A stretch of DNA of 64,000 nt, taken from Dyella tabacisoli (GTDB lineage Bacteria; Pseudomonadota; Gammaproteobacteria; Xanthomonadales; Rhodanobacteraceae). This document shows, piece by piece, positions 35,588-44,903 of this stretch. The notes under the pieces were generated by a model. It saw only the letters and a program-made list of their open reading frames with translations. It was not told where the DNA came from and made no database searches. The position numbers were made by a program, and so were the translations under genes. Position 1 is the first letter of the stretch. Every line of letters starts with the position of its first letter. The stretch lies in assembly GCF_003350925.1 (NCBI RefSeq), contig NZ_KZ857179.1:134848-198847 (forward strand), in the 5' to 3' direction.

Positions 35588-38098
35588 TTACTGGCAGGCT
35601 TCGCAGTACTCGGGATTTTCCAGTGAGCAAAACACGGCGGCGTTGGCCTGGTCCTGCTCGACGGCAGCCTGATCGACCACCGGGGCGCTGGCCTTTGCCG
35701 GTGCCGTGACCGTGGTCTTGGTGATGCGGGTGGCCGGGCGCGAGCGCAGGTAATAGGTGGTTTTGACACCGGCCTTCCATGCGTACATGTACATCGAGCT
35801 GAGCTGGCCGATGTTCGGGTTTTCCATGAACAAATTCAGCGACTGGCTTTGATCGATATACGCACCGCGCGCGGCGGCAAGTTCGATCAAGGCTTTCTGC
35901 GGCAGCTCCCACACGGTGCGGTAAATGGTGCGCAGTCGTTCGGGGATCGCCGCAATGGATTGAATCGAGCCTTCGTCCAACTTGATCGCGTCGCGAATTT
36001 CGGACGTCCACAGGCCCAGTGTCTTCAACTCGTCGACCAGGTAGCGGTTGACCACCAGGAAATCGCCGGACAGGGTTTCGCGTTTGAACAGATTGCTGAC
36101 TTGCGGCTCGATGCATTCGTAGCAGCCGGCGATCGAGGCGATCGTCGCGGTCGGTGCGATGGCAATCAGCAGCGAGTTGCGCAAGCCGTGTGCCTTGATT
36201 TTCGCGCGCAAGGCATCCCAGCGTGCGCTGTCATGCGGCTGTGCCTGCGGCCAGTAGTCGAACTGCAACTCGCCGTTGGCCGCGCGACTTTCGGCAAAGC
36301 CCGGATGCGCACCGGTCTGTTCGGCCATCTCGTTCGACATCGACAAGGCGTTGAAATAAATCTCCTCGGCGATGCGTGTCGACAGCGCCAATGCTTCGGC
36401 GGAATCGAACGGCAGGCGCAGTTTGAAGAACACATCCTGCAGGCCCATCACACCGAGGCCGACCGGGCGCCATTTGCGGTTAGCGGTGGCGGCGGTGTCG
36501 ATGGGATAGAAATTGAGGTCGATCACCCGGTCGAGCTGGCGCACAGCCGTGCGCGCGGTGGCGGCGAGTTTTTCAAAGTCGAACACGCCGTCAACGATAT
36601 GCCGTGCCAGATTGATCGAGCCGAGGTTGCATACGGCCGTCTCGCCTTCGGAGGTGACTTCGAGAATTTCGGTGCACAGGTTGGACAGGTGGATGACGTT
36701 TTCGGGTTTGGCGGTCTGATTGCTGGTCGCGTTGCTGCGATCCTTGAAGGTGATCCAGCCGTTGCCGGTCTGCGCCAGCGTGCGCAGCATGCGTGCATAC
36801 AATTCGCGCGCCTTGACCTTTTTCGCGGCCATGCCATTGGCTTCGGCTTCGCGATAAGCGCGTTCGAAGGTCTCGCCCCAACTGTCGACGAAGTGCGGCA
36901 CCAGCTTGGGATCGAACAGCGACCAGTCGCCATCGCTCTCGACCCGGCGCATGAATTCGTCGGGAATCCAGTTGGCCAGATTGAGGTTATGTGTACGGCG
37001 CGCTTCGTCGCCGGTGTTGTCGCGCAGTTCGAGAAACTCCTCAATGTCCGCGTGCCACGGCTCCAGGTAAACGCAGGCTGCGCCTTTACGCTTGCCGCCC
37101 TGGTTCACCGCAGCCACCGAGGCGTCCAGGGTCTTCAGCCACGGCACCAAACCATTGGAGTGGCCGTTGGTGCCCTTAATCAGCGAACCGCGCGAACGCA
37201 CGCGCGAGTAAGCCAGGCCAATACCGCCGGCGAACTTGCTGAGCTTGGCCACATCGGCGTACTTGTCGTAGATCGACTCCAGCGAGTCGGTCGGCGAGTC
37301 GAGCAAGAAGCAGGAGCTGAGCTGTTCGTGCGTGGTGCCGGCATTGAACAGTGTCGGCGAGCTGGCGATGTATTCCAGCGACGACAGCAGGCGGTATAGC
37401 TCCAGCGTCTCACCGATTTCATTGCCGCCCAGGGCGCAGGCGATACGCATGAAGAAATACTGCGGCGTCTCGATGACCTTGCGCTGTTGCGGATGACGCA
37501 GCAGATAACGGTCGTACACCGTACGCAGGCCGAAGTACTCGAAACGGCGGGTAGCCAGCGGATCGATCGCGTCGTTGAGCTTGCGTGCATTGGCCGCCAC
37601 GAAATCACGCAGGCGCGCATTGAGAATGCCCAGCTCCGCACCGCGTGCGATCGACTGCGAATAACTCTGAATTTCCTGGCCGCTGACTTCTTTGTCGATA
37701 AACGCGCCCAGCAGGCGCGCGGCAAGCTGGCCGTACTCGGGTTCTTCGGCCGTCAGTGCGGCCGAGGTGCGGATGGACAACTCGTCCAGCTCTTGCGTGC
37801 TGGCGCCGTCATACAGGCCGCCGATGGTCTTCAGTGCCACGCGCAGCGGATCGACGCCGTGCAGGCCTTCGCCGCTGCGGGTGACCGCGCGGACGATCTT
37901 GTTGACGTCGACGATTTCGTGACCGCCGTTGCGCTTGGTCACGCGCATCTGGCCGGGGTTATGGGGAGGAGTCAAAGCGAAAGGAGCTTCCATGGCCTGG
38001 GCTGGTTTGGTTTCGGGCATCGTCGCGTCGGCGACAACGGCGGATGCGTCCACACGAGCGGCAGTGCGTTCGCGCGTAGTGGTATCAAGAGGTTGCAT
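35588..38098 (-). CDS. nrdA: Ribonucleoside-diphosphate reductase, alpha subunit (class Ia)
   Basis: Catalytic subunit, 836 aa from ATG 38098 (GGAG about 10 bases upstream). N-terminal extension of about 50 residues, then an ATP-cone (RVTKRNGGHEIVDVNKIVRA) that controls overall activity. Active-site pieces: SSCFLL (redox Cys), SNLCTEI (radical Cys and Glu), AVCNLGS (second redox Cys) and the C-terminal thioredoxin-reactive pair in EYCEACQ. A cobalamin riboswitch precedes the gene, suggesting expression is shut off when B12 is available. Confidence 0.96.
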   Translation of the reverse strand: MQPLDTTTRERTAARVDASAVVADATMPETKPAQAMEAPFALTPPHNPGQMRVTKRNGGHEIVDVNKIVRAVTRSGEGLHGVDPLRVALKTIGGLYDGASTQELDELSIRTSAALTAEEPEYGQLAARLLGAFIDKEVSGQEIQSYSQSIARGAELGILNARLRDFVAANARKLNDAIDPLATRRFEYFGLRTVYDRYLLRHPQQRKVIETPQYFFMRIACALGGNEIGETLELYRLLSSLEYIASSPTLFNAGTTHEQLSSCFLLDSPTDSLESIYDKYADVAKLSKFAGGIGLAYSRVRSRGSLIKGTNGHSNGLVPWLKTLDASVAAVNQGGKRKGAACVYLEPWHADIEEFLELRDNTGDEARRTHNLNLANWIPDEFMRRVESDGDWSLFDPKLVPHFVDSWGETFERAYREAEANGMAAKKVKARELYARMLRTLAQTGNGWITFKDRSNATSNQTAKPENVIHLSNLCTEILEVTSEGETAVCNLGSINLARHIVDGVFDFEKLAATARTAVRQLDRVIDLNFYPIDTAATANRKWRPVGLGVMGLQDVFFKLRLPFDSAEALALSTRIAEEIYFNALSMSNEMAEQTGAHPGFAESRAANGELQFDYWPQAQPHDSARWDALRAKIKAHGLRNSLLIAIAPTATIASIAGCYECIEPQVSNLFKRETLSGDFLVVNRYLVDELKTLGLWTSEIRDAIKLDEGSIQSIAAIPERLRTIYRTVWELPQKALIELAAARGAYIDQSQSLNLFMENPNIGQLSSMYMYAWKAGVKTTYYLRSRPATRITKTTVTAPAKASAPVVDQAAVEQDQANAAVFCSLENPEYCEACQ

Positions 38099-38181
38099 GG
38101 CGGCATCGCTCCGAGAATGGTCAAACGCCTGCTCCCGCGGGCAGGGCTGAAGCGGTGACGGCAATCAGGGACGGTCGGTCG

Positions 38182-38199
38182 GCAGGGCCTGCGCCCTGC
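38182..38199 (-). promoter_or_regulatory. Hairpin in the leader between riboswitch and nrdA
   Basis: GCAGGGC-CTGC-GCCCTGC, 7-bp stem with a 4-base loop, about 60 bases after the aptamer and 84 bases before the nrdA start. May be part of the expression platform; there is no T run, so control could instead be at translation or by Rho. Confidence 0.4.
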
Positions 38200-38257
38200 A
38201 TCACGACGCGCCTCCCCGCGGAAGCCGCCACCACTCATCGCAACGCTGCAAGGCTGC

Positions 38258-38455
38258 GATGTGTCGGCAGGTCTTCGGACTCGCGGACATGAGCCTTTCG
38301 GCTCGCCTACTTGCCCCCGCTTCCCAGCCGTTGCAGACCAGTGCTATGGGGGCTTTCGTTTCCACTTACCGCTGCGGGGCAGTCCCGGATTTACACCGGA
38401 TTCCCTTTTAAGCCGATCCGACCGTAGGTCTGAGAAGGGCACCGACGGGGCACAA
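38258..38455 (-). ncRNA. Cobalamin (B12) riboswitch upstream of nrdA
   Basis: Read on the minus strand it holds the conserved aptamer pieces in order: GGTGTAAATCC (38397-38387), GACTGCCCCGCAGCGGTAA (38384-38366), a GAAAGCCCCC-type arm, a GGCGAGCCGAAAGGCTC hairpin, and the B12-box end AAGACCTGCC (38275-38266). The closing stem is formed by GTCGG near 38447 and CCGAC near 38264. It ends about 160 bases before nrdA on the same strand. Together with the hairpin at 38182 it explains the gene-free stretch 38099-38590. Confidence 0.95.
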
Positions 38456-38590
38456 CATATCGGGTGCCAGAGGCCGGGTCAACCCAATAAGTTGTGGATA
38501 TGTCGGTGGATAAGCCGTGCCAGACAAGCTGCGGTAAGGGGTGCGGGGCAAGTGAAGATCGTGAGAAAAATTATCTCTGGGCGCAGGCGC

Positions 38591-38974
38591 TCACGGCACG
38601 ATGCTGATGTCGATCTCGATGGGGTAGGGCGCGGGCTTTTCCGGCGGGGCGGGCAAGGTCCAGGTCGCGAACTGGCCGACGAAGCAGTTCGCCACCGGCG
38701 TGGCCGGGAACACTTCAATACGTGCCGGCTTGCCGTCGGCCTGCACATCGCTAATCAGGGTGAACGGCGCTTTGTTGGCCGGCGCATTGCTGGCGATGCA
38801 GCCCTTGAGGGCGTCGGTGGATGGGTTGCCGATCTTGGCCCATAGCTTTGCCTGATAAGTCGGACCGGTAGCGCTGGCTTCAGCCAGCTTGCCTTGGGTG
38901 ACGCGTGAGGCGAAGTCGTTATTGGATGCATCGGTTGCGGCAAACAAGAGTGCGGCGGCGAGCAAGATCGACAT
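38591..38974 (-). CDS. Hypothetical secreted protein, AgmX/TonB-C-like
   Basis: 127 aa with a short signal peptide (MSILLAAALLFAATDA). The mature part has two Cys and a pattern C..N...FTLISDVQADGKPARIEVFP...C.....ATWTLPAPPE that resembles the periplasmic AgmX/TonB C-terminal-like domains, in which a dG-x-v strand and paired Cys precede a W-x-x-P motif. Function unknown. Lies between the nrd riboswitch and a hairpin repeat. Confidence 0.65.
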   Translation of the reverse strand: MSILLAAALLFAATDASNNDFASRVTQGKLAEASATGPTYQAKLWAKIGNPSTDALKGCIASNAPANKAPFTLISDVQADGKPARIEVFPATPVANCFVGQFATWTLPAPPEKPAPYPIEIDISIVP

Positions 38975-39022
38975 GGGGGTTATCCATCGGGTGGCCTGGA
39001 TACGTTAGCAGTTCTGCGGGAG

Positions 39023-39100
39023 TTACCCCCTCCCAACCAACAGCTCGCCTCAGTCAGCTCCCTCCCCTGCTCGCAGGGGAGGTTGGGGAGGGGTACACGC
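39023..39100. repeat. GC-rich hairpin repeat, copy 6
   Basis: CCCCCTCCCAACC, linker AACAGCTCGCCTCAGTCAGCTC (shortened here as the reverse of the TGAGGCGAGCT linker), then CTCCCTCCCCTGC-TC-GCAGGGGAGG. Orientation is opposite to copies 2 and 3. Lies just after zapE. Confidence 0.75.
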
Positions 39101-39101
39101 C

Positions 39102-40217
39102 TCAGTCCGCCCGATGCTCCAACGCCAGGTACTCCTCACTTTGCATTTCGATCAAGCGCGATTCGGTACGGCCGAATTCGGCACGCAGGCGCTCGCCGTC
39201 GTACAGCTCGGTAATCGGCGCGGCGGCGGACAGCACCAGTTTCACGTGGCGGTCGTAGAACTCGTCCACCAGCAGCACAAAGCGCTTGGCGGCGTCTTCG
39301 CTGTACACGCTGAACTGCGGCACGTTGGAGACGATGATGGCCGGGCCGGCCTTGGCCAGTTCGATGTAGTCGGCGACCGCGCGTGGGCCTTCGCACAGGG
39401 CGGGGAAGTCGAACCACAGAATGTTGTCGGCGCGTTTGCGCAGCGGAATGGGGCGATCGTTAAGGGTAATGTCGCCGCCGTCGCGCACTTCGCCCTGGGC
39501 TTGGCTGGCGAAAATTCGCGCCAGCGCGCGCTCGGCTTCGGCACCCGGCGGCGTGTGGTAGACCGGCGCCTGCGATAGCGCGCGCAAGCGCCAGTCGTGC
39601 GCCGAAATCATCTCGACGACGTGGCATTGCTTTTCGATCAAGGCGATGGCCGGCAGAAAACGTGCGCGCTGCAAGCCGTCTTTGTAAAGGTTGGCCGGCG
39701 CGGTATTGGAGGTGGTAACCAGGCTCACGCCGCGCTCGGATAGCGCTTGCAGCAGTGTGGCGAGAATCATCGCATCGCCGATATCGTTGACCAGGAATTC
39801 GTCCAGGCACAGTACGCGGCAGCGTGCGGCAATATCGGTGGCCACGTCGAGCAGGGGATCTTGTCGTTCGCCCAGCGCGCGAAGACTCTCGTGCACCTCG
39901 CCCATAAAGCGGTGATAGTGACGGCGCAGGGCGATGCCGTGCGGTAGGCTGGAAACGAACAAATCCATCAGAAAGGTTTTGCCGCGGCCGACGCTGCCCC
40001 ACAGATAAAGGCCGGGTACGAAAACGGCCGAGTCATTGCTGAGCAGAGATTTCAGCCGTCCAAACAAACCGGGGCTTTCGGGGGCAACGCTCAATGCGGC
40101 GTACATGCGGTCGAACTCGGGCAGCAGAGCCTGCTGAGCCGGGTCGGCCTCCCAGCGGTGTGCGGCAATGCCTTCCTGATAACGCGCGCTGGGCGCGATG
40201 GATAGGTTTTCACTCAT
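39102..40217 (-). CDS. zapE: Cell division protein ZapE (AFG1-like ATPase)
   Basis: AAA-type ATPase that associates with the division ring in E. coli. 371 aa. Walker A GSVGRGKTFLMD near residue 70-80, Walker B LCLDEFLVNDIGDAMI near 140, sensor region TTSNTAPANLYKDGLQRARFLP, and LVDEFYDRHVKLV in the C-terminal part, all family marks. It starts 44 bases after the LprI-like gene and may be the last gene of that transcript. Confidence 0.95.
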   Translation of the reverse strand: MSENLSIAPSARYQEGIAAHRWEADPAQQALLPEFDRMYAALSVAPESPGLFGRLKSLLSNDSAVFVPGLYLWGSVGRGKTFLMDLFVSSLPHGIALRRHYHRFMGEVHESLRALGERQDPLLDVATDIAARCRVLCLDEFLVNDIGDAMILATLLQALSERGVSLVTTSNTAPANLYKDGLQRARFLPAIALIEKQCHVVEMISAHDWRLRALSQAPVYHTPPGAEAERALARIFASQAQGEVRDGGDITLNDRPIPLRKRADNILWFDFPALCEGPRAVADYIELAKAGPAIIVSNVPQFSVYSEDAAKRFVLLVDEFYDRHVKLVLSAAAPITELYDGERLRAEFGRTESRLIEMQSEEYLALEHRAD

Positions 40218-40261
40218 GGGGTCTTGTTGCTCTACAGCTCAGGCGGGCGCGGTGCTTGCGC

Positions 40262-41269
40262 TTACGGCATCCGGTCGATGGGGAGGTTCTTGTCGTTGTC
40301 GTCGTGCCAGCGCTGGATCGTCTTGGGTACGCGTTTTTTCCAGTCCGGTACATTGGTGTAATAGCGCATGCGCACCTGATTCTCGGCGTCGAACACCAGC
40401 AGGCCGATCCACAACTGCTCGCCATGGCTCATCACGATGGCCGCGTTGGTGTTGGCGATACCGCGAACGAAATAGCTGGTCACCTGTGCGCCGAGCCCGT
40501 CGAGATCGGCGGTGCTGCCCTGTACATGTATGGTGTCGACCAGGGTCTGGTAGTCCTCCTTGCCCAGCAGCTTGTGCGCGGCGCTGTTCTGCGCTGGGCT
40601 GGCGAGCACGTTGAGGCTCAGCAGGTCGGGTTCGGGCTTGAGCGCGGCCTGGCTGGCGGTCAGATACTTGCCTGCGAAATACACACCAGCCCCAGCGCCG
40701 CAATCGAAGTCAGTGCCTTTTTGCGTGATGGCAAGATGATTGCCGTCGCGGGAGAAGTCGAGCCGGCAGTGATCGCTGCGGTAGCTGCCGTGGTCGCCTT
40801 GCAGTAGCAGGTCGCCTTCGATGCTGCCCAGTTGCGCACCGTCATGCGTTTCGATCGTGAAATGCAGATGGGGTGGGGTGCCGGTGAAGGTCAGTTCGCC
40901 GCCGACACTGTTGTTGTCGCTATCCAGCTCCCAGGTCTGTACCCAGCCACTATGGACGGCGGTCGACGGGCGGGCGGCGCCAAGTGCCTGCTGGCGCCGG
41001 CGATAGCTGTCGCCGAGGCAGCGAGTGTCGCTGCCGCAGGTATCGCGTTGTTTGAGCCAGTCGCGCTGGGAGGTTTTCAGTGCGGCGGTATCGCCGCCTC
41101 GCGCCAGGGCTTGCTTCCATGCGGCAGCCAGGTCGCTGTCTTGCTGCGATAGCGTGGCATCGGCACAGATGGCTTTTTCCGCGGCGGAAGCCGCCTTGCC
41201 GCAATCGAAGCTGGCTGCGTAAGCCGACAACGGCAACGCGAACAGGGCAAACAGAGGCAGCAGGCGCAT
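40262..41269 (-). CDS. Secreted LprI-like (DUF1311) protein with long C-terminal region
   Basis: 335 aa. Signal peptide 1-19 (MRLLPLFALFALPLSAYA), GGAG six bases before ATG 41269. The N-terminal 90 residues match the LprI/YecT domain: FDCGKAASAAEKAIC, LSQQDSDLAAAW, QRDWLKQRDTCG and RCLGDSYRRR, with four Cys. LprI of Mycobacterium is a lysozyme inhibitor. The remaining 230 residues form an unrecognised domain. Two bases separate it from the hydrolase gene upstream, so they are one transcript. Confidence 0.82.
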   Translation of the reverse strand: MRLLPLFALFALPLSAYAASFDCGKAASAAEKAICADATLSQQDSDLAAAWKQALARGGDTAALKTSQRDWLKQRDTCGSDTRCLGDSYRRRQQALGAARPSTAVHSGWVQTWELDSDNNSVGGELTFTGTPPHLHFTIETHDGAQLGSIEGDLLLQGDHGSYRSDHCRLDFSRDGNHLAITQKGTDFDCGAGAGVYFAGKYLTASQAALKPEPDLLSLNVLASPAQNSAAHKLLGKEDYQTLVDTIHVQGSTADLDGLGAQVTSYFVRGIANTNAAIVMSHGEQLWIGLLVFDAENQVRMRYYTNVPDWKKRVPKTIQRWHDDNDKNLPIDRMP

Positions 41270-41271
41270 GT

Positions 41272-41958
41272 TCAACTCCGTGAGGGGGGAAGCCATTCGC
41301 GTACGGCGTGCTTTACGGCGCCGCGCAAATCCATCAGGCGGCGGTGGAAAAAATGGCTGGTTTCCGGCATGCGTATCAGCTCGGGCGGATCCTGCATGCT
41401 GTCGATCCAGTCGAAGACGGCCTGCGGCTCGACGACTTCGTCCTCCTCGCCTTGCACCACCAGCCACGGACTGGTGGGGAGTTCGATGGTTTCAAACGGC
41501 CAGCGTCCGGCGGGTGGCGCGATGCTGATAAGTGCGTCGGCGCGCAGTCGCACCGCGCTGCGGATCGTCACGTAGCTGCCGAACGAAAAGCCGGCCAGCC
41601 ACACGGCATCGCCTGGACGCACCCGGCGGACCCAGTCGACCACGGCGGCCAGATCGTCGCTTTCGCCGTTGCCGTTGTCATAGCTGCCTTCGGAGGCGCC
41701 GGTGCCGCGAAAATTGAAACGCACGGTGTCCAGGCCCGATTCGCGCAATGCGCGTTCGACCATGGTCACCACTTTGTTATGCATCGTGCCGCCCTGCAGC
41801 GGGTGCGGGTGGCAGATAACGGCCACGCCGCGCCGGGCAAGCGTGGGCTCGGCGACATCACTGATGGCTTCGAGCTTGCCGGATGGGCCGCTGAGCGTGA
41901 AGCTGGCAGCCTGTTCGGGGAAACCGGCAGGGTCGGCGGAGAGCGCGATGAGGTTCAT
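41272..41958 (-). CDS. Alpha/beta hydrolase (KANL3/Tex30-like group)
   Basis: 228 aa from ATG 41958. Motifs CHPHPLQGGTMHNKVV, RFNFRGTGASEG, the nucleophile elbow GFSFGS, an Asp in GEEDEVVEP and His in SHFFHRRL form an alpha/beta hydrolase core without a lid. Cytoplasmic, substrate unknown. First gene of the unit hydrolase - lprI-like - zapE. Divergent from the ACP phosphodiesterase gene with only 42 bases between start codons. Confidence 0.88.
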   Translation of the reverse strand: MNLIALSADPAGFPEQAASFTLSGPSGKLEAISDVAEPTLARRGVAVICHPHPLQGGTMHNKVVTMVERALRESGLDTVRFNFRGTGASEGSYDNGNGESDDLAAVVDWVRRVRPGDAVWLAGFSFGSYVTIRSAVRLRADALISIAPPAGRWPFETIELPTSPWLVVQGEEDEVVEPQAVFDWIDSMQDPPELIRMPETSHFFHRRLMDLRGAVKHAVREWLPPSRS

Positions 41959-42000
41959 GCAGCGGATGATAACCGCGACATTCAAATGGTGGGGTGCCGC

Positions 42001-42591
42001 GTGAATTATCTGGCGCACACCTTGCTGGCCGGCGATGACGAGCTGCTGCAACTAGGCGGTTTGATGGGCGATTTCGTGCATGGACAGCCGGACCCCGCCC
42101 TGCCGCCGCGCTTGATTGCCGGCATCCGCCTGCATCGTGCGATCGACATGTATACCGATAGTCATCCTGAGGTGCGGGCGGCGCGCGCATGGCTGCTGCC
42201 GCCCTATCGCCGCTATGCGGGCATCTTGCTGGATATGTGGTTCGATCACTGCCTGGCGCGCGACTTTGTGCGCTGGAGCAAGCAGCCGTTGGATGCGTTC
42301 TCGACCAACTTGCGCGAGTTGTTGCACCGTCACGATGCGCTATTACCCCCCGAGCTGCGGCAATTTCGCGGTTACATGGATGCGCATGGGTTGCCGGCGG
42401 GCTATGCCGATCGAGAGGAAATCGGCCGCGCCCTGATCGGTATTTCGCACCGGCTGAGCCGGGCCAATCCGCTGGCGACCGCGCTGCCGGCGCTGGTCGA
42501 GCAGGCGGTGCCGCTGCAGGCGCATTTCGAGGCGTTTTTTCCCCAATTGCATGCGTTTGCGCAACGCTGGATAGCCGAAGCTGCTGAGTAA
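42001..42591 (+). CDS. acpH: Acyl carrier protein phosphodiesterase
   Basis: Removes the phosphopantetheine arm from ACP. 196 aa. GTG 42001 is chosen since the family begins with MNYLAH-like sequence; GGTGGGG lies just upstream. Conserved: LGGLMGDFVHG, GIRLHRAIDMYTDSHPEV, DMWFDHCLARDF and the metal-binding His/Asp within an HD-like helical fold. Confidence 0.92.
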   Translation: MNYLAHTLLAGDDELLQLGGLMGDFVHGQPDPALPPRLIAGIRLHRAIDMYTDSHPEVRAARAWLLPPYRRYAGILLDMWFDHCLARDFVRWSKQPLDAFSTNLRELLHRHDALLPPELRQFRGYMDAHGLPAGYADREEIGRALIGISHRLSRANPLATALPALVEQAVPLQAHFEAFFPQLHAFAQRWIAEAAE

Positions 42592-42609
42592 GGCATGCCC
42601 CGCATACAA

Positions 42610-42633
42610 CAACGCCGCCCGTAGGCGGCGTTG
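42610..42633. terminator. Hairpin between convergent acpH and cytochrome c genes
   Basis: 10-bp perfect stem CAACGCCGCC-CGTA-GGCGGCGTTG, no T run. Placed 18 bases after acpH and 22 bases from the cytochrome gene stop. Confidence 0.7.
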
Positions 42634-42654
42634 CGAGACATCGGTTGACGGTGC

Positions 42655-43188
42655 TTACTTAGATTGGTCGGTCATCCAATGCACGGCGTTCTTCACCTGT
42701 TCGTCGGTCAGCGACGGCATGCCACCCTTGGCCGGCATGGTGTTGCCGTCCGGGCCGTGATAGCCGTCGATGGCGTGCTTGACCAGGGTTTCCAGGCCCT
42801 CGGCGATGCGCGGAGCCCAGTTGCCCTTGTCGCCGACCTTCGGCGCACCGGCGACGCCGGCGGTATGGCAGCTATGGCAGAGGCCGTCGTAGATGGTCTT
42901 GCCGTCGGTGCTGCCGCCAAAGGCGACCTGCGAAGCGGCGAGCTTGGCCGCAGCATCTTGCGCCGCCTGCATGGCTGCGCGGCCGGTGTTGCCGGCGTAA
43001 ACGGCGCCCGCCGGAGCGATCCGCTCGGCGATCCGCTTGGGCGTTTCCGGGTTGATCTCTTTCGGCTCGTGGTCATAAATCAACCAGGCCATGCCGATCA
43101 GCATCATGGTCAACACACTCAGGCCTGCGATCAGCATCGAGAAGCTGCGCATGAAGCTCTGGTCGGATTTGGTCAAGGAACCGCTCAC
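42655..43188 (-). CDS. Membrane-anchored cytochrome c5-type protein
   Basis: 177 aa. GTG 43188 has TGGAG 7 bases upstream; codons further up are not family-like. One membrane helix (SMLIAGLSVLTMMLIGMAWLI) near 15-35, a spacer, then a single c-type haem domain: CHSCH, GAPKVGDKGNWAPRI and axial Met in NTMPAKGGMPSLTD. Acts in periplasmic electron transfer, probably to a terminal oxidase. A similar protein is common next to respiratory genes, but none is adjacent here. Confidence 0.92.
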   Translation of the reverse strand: MSGSLTKSDQSFMRSFSMLIAGLSVLTMMLIGMAWLIYDHEPKEINPETPKRIAERIAPAGAVYAGNTGRAAMQAAQDAAAKLAASQVAFGGSTDGKTIYDGLCHSCHTAGVAGAPKVGDKGNWAPRIAEGLETLVKHAIDGYHGPDGNTMPAKGGMPSLTDEQVKNAVHWMTDQSK

Positions 43189-43566
43189 GCAAATACTCCA
43201 GTTAGTGGGTACGCCGAGCATCAAAAGCAGGCATGCTGGATGCCGTTGCGTCGACGCCGCGTTTGCCGCATCCCCCTCCAATGAGGCTGGCGTTGGCAAC
43301 AAGCGGCGGATTATAGACGAAGCGAGCGACAAGTTTCAGGCAGATCGTGGGGCTGCCGATAAAGATAGATGTCATAAAAAGCAGCAACTATTCAGGTCAA
43401 ATGGCGGTCTGACGCGGCCAACCCTGCCATCGGTCATGTGGGGACCATGTCAACCGGCATTGTCAAATCTCGTTGGTCTCACCCTATCCTTGCGGCCAAC
43501 GTACAGTCAGGCGTAAGCCGCGCTGGCAGGGTCAACTGACCCGCCGTCATCATCCGGGAGTTCTAC
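43189..43566. other. Intergenic region between cytochrome c and RND operon
   Basis: 378 bases between divergent genes. No credible gene, tRNA or hairpin repeat seen. It must hold promoters for both sides; I could not pick out a convincing -35/-10 pair or an operator dyad. The RND operon has no adjacent regulator gene. Confidence 0.5.
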
Positions 43567-44805
43567 ATGTCGCGTTTTTGGAAGGTCGCGCTGATCGTTA
43601 TCGCCGTGATCGTGGTGGGGGCAGTCGGCTTCCGGCTACTGCACAAGCCTTCGGGCGATACCGCGCAGCAAAACGGCCAGGGGCAGGGCAAGGATCAGGG
43701 CAAGGGCAATGACACGCCAGTGCCGGTCACGGCCGAGCTGGTGGTCAAGCAGGATGTGCCGGTCTATCTGACCGCGCTCGGCACCGTGCAGGCGCTCAAT
43801 ACCGTCACGGTCAATCCGCAGATCAGCGGCCAGCTCCTCAGCATCAACTTCAAGGAAGGCCAGGAAGTGAAGAAGGGCGACCTGCTGGCGCAGATCGACC
43901 CGCGCAGCTTCCAGGCCGCCTACGATCAGGCATCGGCCAAGCAGCAGCAGGACGAGGCCCAACTGGCCACCGCGCAGAGCACGCTCAAGCGCAACACGGC
44001 ACTGGTGGAGAAGGGTTACGTGGCCGCCCTGGACATGGATACCTTCCGCAACAACGTCGGTCAGTTGAGCGCGACCGTCGCCGCCGACCGGGCCAGTGTG
44101 CGTTCCAGCAAGGTGCAACTGGACTACACCCGCATTATTTCGCCGATCGACGGTGTGGCCGGTATCCGCAATGTCGATCCGGGCAATGTCGTCACGACGA
44201 CTACGGCGGTGGTCACCCTGACCCAGATCCATCCGGTCTACGTGCAATTCAACCTGCCCGAGCAGAACCTGGAAATCGTGCGCGCGGCCGCCGCCGGCGA
44301 CAGTACGGCGCTGGAAGTGATCGCGCTGGATCGTGCCGATGCGCACACCATCGCCGATGACGGCGTGCTCAAGGTGATCGACAACCAGATCGATACCACC
44401 ACCGGCACGTTCAAGCTGCGTTCGCAGTTCAGCAACGCCAAGAGCGATTTGTGGCCGGGCCAGTTCGTCAACGTGCGGCTGAAAGTACACACGGTCAACG
44501 GTGGTCTGGTGATTCCTGCCCAGGCCGTGCAGCGCGGTCCCGATGGCGACTATGTTTATCTGGTGCAGGCCGACCAGACGGTGAAGATGCAGTCGGTGAA
44601 AATCACTGGTGAGGTGGGCGACAGCCACGTCATGATCGGCAGCGGCTTGAGCCTGAACCAGCAAGTGGTTACCGAAGGCCAGTTCCGCTTGAAGCCAGGC
44701 AGCAAGGTCAAAACGCTCAAGCCCGGCGAGGTGCCGACGGTGCCGACAACGGCTGAACTCGATCAGGCGAAGAAGCAAGGCGGCGGTCGTCGCGGCGGAC
44801 ATTAA
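43567..44805 (+). CDS. mdtA: RND efflux periplasmic adaptor (MdtA-like)
   Basis: 412 aa membrane-fusion protein that bridges an RND pump to an outer-membrane channel. GGGAG precedes the ATG. One N-terminal membrane anchor (VALIVIAVIVVGAVGFRLL), a Gln/Gly/Lys-rich linker, then barrel-sandwich (GTVQALNTVTVNPQISGQL.. LLAQIDPRSFQA), hairpin, beta-barrel and membrane-proximal domains. C-terminus is Lys/Gly/Arg-rich. First gene of an mdtABC-type operon; the outer-membrane partner is not in the window. Confidence 0.93.
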   Translation: MSRFWKVALIVIAVIVVGAVGFRLLHKPSGDTAQQNGQGQGKDQGKGNDTPVPVTAELVVKQDVPVYLTALGTVQALNTVTVNPQISGQLLSINFKEGQEVKKGDLLAQIDPRSFQAAYDQASAKQQQDEAQLATAQSTLKRNTALVEKGYVAALDMDTFRNNVGQLSATVAADRASVRSSKVQLDYTRIISPIDGVAGIRNVDPGNVVTTTTAVVTLTQIHPVYVQFNLPEQNLEIVRAAAAGDSTALEVIALDRADAHTIADDGVLKVIDNQIDTTTGTFKLRSQFSNAKSDLWPGQFVNVRLKVHTVNGGLVIPAQAVQRGPDGDYVYLVQADQTVKMQSVKITGEVGDSHVMIGSGLSLNQQVVTEGQFRLKPGSKVKTLKPGEVPTVPTTAELDQAKKQGGGRRGGH

Positions 44806-44903
44806 TCATGCTGCGCTAATCATGCCGCGCTAATCATGCTGTAGATGCGCACTGAAATCGGTGCGCACCTACAACAGCAACCATCACAGCAGCATGGATA
44901 CCC

